Part shown: one piece after another, positions 61,222-64,000 of the stretch
How positions within the stretch are numbered: the stretch's first letter is position 1
Layout: every line of letters starts with the position of its first letter
NCBI RefSeq assembly: GCF_029867415.1
Contig: NC_081185.1
Coordinates: forward strand, 71,061,156-71,125,155
Direction of reading: 5' to 3'
Source: Vicia villosa
Taxonomy: Eukaryota > Streptophyta > Magnoliopsida > Fabales > Fabaceae
DNA length: 64,000 nt
Program-made: the position numbers and the translations under genes
The notes under the pieces: model-generated
What the model saw: only the letters and a program-made list of their open reading frames with translations
What the model was told of the DNA's origin: nothing
Databases searched by the model: none

Positions 61222-64000
61222 ATGGATAAGACATGGATGAATTCAAACCGATTGTCGAAACAGTACGAGAAAGGGGTATGGGAATTCGTTGAGTTTGCGG
61301 TTAAGCACTCTGAAGACCCGCTTCGAATGCCGTGTCCTTGCTTGGGTTGCTGTTATGGGGGTAAGGTTGACGGGGAACAGTTGGGATCCCATTTACTACG
61401 GTTTGGAATTGATAGAAGTTATACATGTTGGTCAATGCATGGTGAGAAAAGTAACGGGAATGCTGAGTCGAGGTGTAATAGGAAGTATGCTTCAAACGAC
61501 GATTGCACAGACACATACGATTGCGATCGAGTCGAAGAGATTGCAGAAGCGCTTGAAGAAGATCTTGCGGATTGTCCCAAAATGTTTGAGAGGTTGGTAA
61601 GCGATGCAGAGAAACCGTTGTATGATGGTTGTTCAAAATTCACAAGATTGTCTGCGGTGTTAAAGTTGTACAACTTAAAGGCGGACAATGGATGGTCGGA
61701 TAAAAGTTTCACAGAGTTATTAGCCCTTATGAAAGATATGCTACCAGAGGATAATGTTCTTCCCAATCGAACGTATGAAGCCAAAAAGATGTTGTCCTCT
61801 ATTGGCATGAGCTATGATAAGATACATGCATGTCCAAACGATTGCGTTTTGTTTCGAAACGAGTATGCAGCGTTGAATGAGTGTCCTAAATGTGGTGCCC
61901 CTCGATATAAGAAAAAGTTGTCTCCTGCTAAAGTCTTATGGTATTTTCCTATAATTCCGAGATTTAGACGCATGTATCATAGTGAGACCGATTCAAGACA
62001 CTTGACTTGGCATGCAGATGAAAGAATTATTGATGGAAAGTTGCGACATCTGGCAGACTCACCACAATGGATGAAAGTTGATACTGATTATCCTGAATTT
62101 GGAAAAGAAGCAAGAAACCTTCGGTTGTCATTGTCTACTGATGGAATGAACCCGCATGGTATTCAAAGTATCTCGCATAGCACATGGCCTGTGATTCTTA
62201 TGATCTATAACCTACCTACGTGGCTATGTATGAAGCGTAAGTACATGATGTTATCTATGCTAATTTCTGGGCCTAAACAACCAGGGAATGACATAGACGT
62301 ATACTTGGCACCGTTAATCGAAGATTTAAAGTTTTTGTGGGACAACGGTGTGGAGGTTTACGATGGGTATAGGAAGGAAAGTTTCAACTTGAGGGCGATG
62401 TTGTTTGGAACAATTAATGATTTTCCAGCATACGGAAATCTATCTGGGTACAGCAATAAAGGTCAAAAGGCGTGTCCCGTTTGTGAAGATGAAACCGATA
62501 CGACACGATTGGAGCTTTGTCAGAAGAATGTCTTTCTCGGCCATCGTAGATTCTTAAATTCTAATCATCACTACCGTGGGTGGAGAAAAGCATTCAACGG
62601 AAAGGCCGAACATGGTACAGCCCCGCCTTTTTTGTCAGGTGATCAAATTTTTGAAAAGGTGAAAGATGTGAGCACTCAGTTTGGCAAGCCTTTTGCACAT
62701 TCACTTGTCAAGGGTGGGTGGAAGAAGAAGTCCATTTTTTTTTGAACTTCCATATTGGAAGTCGTTGTACGTAAGACATTTCCTGGATGTTATGCATATT
62801 GAAAAAAATGTATTTGACAGCGTCATAGGTACGTTACTCAATATACAAGGAAAGTCTAAGGATGGCCTTAACATAAGGAAGGACATGGTAAACATGGGGA
62901 TGAGAACTGAATTGGGACCCGTGACGAAAGGAAGACGAACATATCTGCCACCTGCTGTTTACACTCTATCTAGAAAGGAGAAGAAAACATTGTGTAAGTT
63001 CCTCAGTGAAGTTAAAGTTCCAGAAGGCTACTCTTCAGATATTAGAAGACTTGTGTCCATGAAAGACCTCAAGTTAAAGAGTTTGAAGACGCATGATTGT
63101 CATGTTATAATGGAACATTTTTTACCAATAGGTATACGTTCTATTCTGCCAGAAAAAGTAAGAAGCACAATAACTAAGTTGTGTTTCTTCTTCAGGTCAA
63201 TTTGCAGTAAGGTGGTCGATCCCGCGATCTTACCAACATTGCAAAAAGAGATAGTTGTTACTTTATGTGATCTTGAAATGTATTTTCCTCCCTCGTTTTT
63301 TGACATAATGGTTCATCTAGTCGTTCATCTTGTGAAAGAGACACAATTGTGCGGACCAGCTTATATGAGATAGATGTACCCTGCTGAACGTTATATGAAA
63401 ATATTAAAAGGGTACGTGAAAAACAGAAGTCGACCGGAGGGTTGTATTGCCGAACGATATGTTGTTGAAGAAGCGGTTGAGTTTTGTACTGAATATCTGT
63501 CAAATGTTCAATCAATTGGACTCCCCAAATCTCATATTGTCGAAAAAAAAGAAGGAAAGAGGCTAATTGGAAATAAAGTTGTGACAGTATCAATGGTCGA
63601 ACGGGATCAAGCGCACTTGTATGTTCTGCACAATGAGATTGAGGTTGAGCCGTATGTTGAAATGCACAAGGTTGTTCTCCGAGATTTAAATCCAAATAGA
63701 AATGAGAACTGGATAGTACGAGAGCACAATCGAAGTTTCATACCGTGGTTTAGGGATCATATTTATTCAAAGTATCATTCAGATCCTGCTTCAGTAACAG
63801 AAAGGTTGAGATGTTTAGCCTATGGTCCAATTGTAATTGTGCTTTCTTATAGCGCATACGCTATTAATGGATACACATTTTATACCAAAGAACAGGATGA
63901 TAAAAGTACTATGCAAAATAGTGGTGTTACCTTGGTAGCTAAAGCAATGCACATATCAAGTGCGAATGACTTAAATCCGAAATTTGCAAATTTGTCATAT
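61222..64000 (+). pseudogene. CACTA transposase (TNP2-like), frameshifted and with a stop, truncated by the window
   Basis: Start at ATG 61222. The N-terminal transposase-associated domain lies at about 61225-61450 (YEKGVWEFVEFA, CPCLGC). The large Transposase_21-like catalytic region spans about 61640-62900, with STDGMNPHG near 62137, CPVC near 62475 and FLDVMHIEKNVFD near 62780. At about 62735-62743 a run of nine T shifts the frame; eight T would keep it. Coding continues in the frame of 62681-63373, where TAG at 63371 replaces an expected Trp. The same frame stays open to the window end with DUF4218-like (YMKILKGYVKNRSRPEG) and DUF4216-like regions. The enzyme would cut and join CACTA ends. 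The homopolymer frameshift may be a sequencing error; the stop is less easily dismissed. Confidence 0.88.

Larger units (their letters stand above)
59238..64000 (+). mobile_element. CACTA (En/Spm) DNA transposon, 5' part; right end outside the window
   Basis: The candidate left terminus is CAGTATGCCAAATTTG at 59238, one base off a CACTA-type start; a preceding ATT could be the 3-bp target site. Inside are dense AGCGCT subterminal repeats (59273-59580), a pyrimidine- and CCG-rich leader (about 59640-59830) and a TNP2-like transposase (61222 onward). The order terminus, subterminal repeats, transposase is typical. Whether it inserted in the Athila LTR or merely adjoins it is not certain. The transposase is broken by a frameshift and a stop. 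Confidence 0.8.

Overview
The window is plant nuclear repeat DNA: a stack of transposable elements inserted into one another. I see no ordinary host gene. Two very large Ty3/gypsy elements have an extra ORF1 before gag, a tandem pair of RNase H domains, and a spliceable intron between the protease and reverse transcriptase regions. These are hallmarks of the Tat/Ogre lineage, which dominates genomes of the legume tribe Fabeae (pea, vetch, faba bean, grass pea). A Fabeae legume is therefore the best guess; the species cannot be read from this sequence.

Layout from the outside in. (1) An Athila-lineage Ty3/gypsy element in + orientation is the oldest retroelement layer. Its pol occupies 2839-4749 and resumes at 55173-56528, its 3' untranslated region is 56529-58311, and its 3' LTR starts at about 58312. 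Its left part was cut off by an Ogre-like LTR inserted on the minus strand (1-2838). (2) A SIRE/Maximus-type Ty1/copia element (4750-55167) sits in the Athila pol, with equal 1215-bp LTRs and an exact TSD TAAAA. (3) A Tat/Ogre element, called Ogre-B here (12857 to about 53098), sits in the copia element downstream of its env-like ORF. (4) A second Tat/Ogre element, Ogre-A (21353-40283), sits inside the gag of Ogre-B, with equal, apparently identical 3649-bp LTRs and an exact TSD GTGTG. (5) To the right of the Athila LTR is the 5' half of a CACTA (En/Spm) DNA transposon (about 59238 to beyond 64000) with subterminal AGCGCT repeats and a broken TNP2-like transposase.

LTR divergence counted by eye follows the nesting order: about 1.6% for copia, about 0.5% for Ogre-B, none seen for Ogre-A. 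Nearly all gag-pol frames are broken. Athila has lost a catalytic residue in both RT and integrase. Copia has at least seven lesions, Ogre-B at least three, and Ogre-A only a one-base frameshift in the integrase region. The intact long frames are the copia env-like ORF, the Ogre-A ORF1 and the Ogre-A gag-pro.

The most interesting signals are non-coding or very small. (a) Three repeated hairpins follow the pol stop in both Ogre elements; they share a GAAA-capped, A-bulged core and have covarying basal stems. (b) A tandem double hairpin near the LTR end has covarying stems in the two Ogre elements and lies just before an AATAAA. (c) An in-frame stop codon is built into the 5' splice site of the protease/RT intron in both elements. 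(d) A 55-residue two-membrane-segment ORF lies within the Ogre-B LTR and is the first ATG after a TATA box. (e) The Ogre-A LTR carries five pairs of the palindrome AAATCGATTT, every pair spaced exactly 21 bp.
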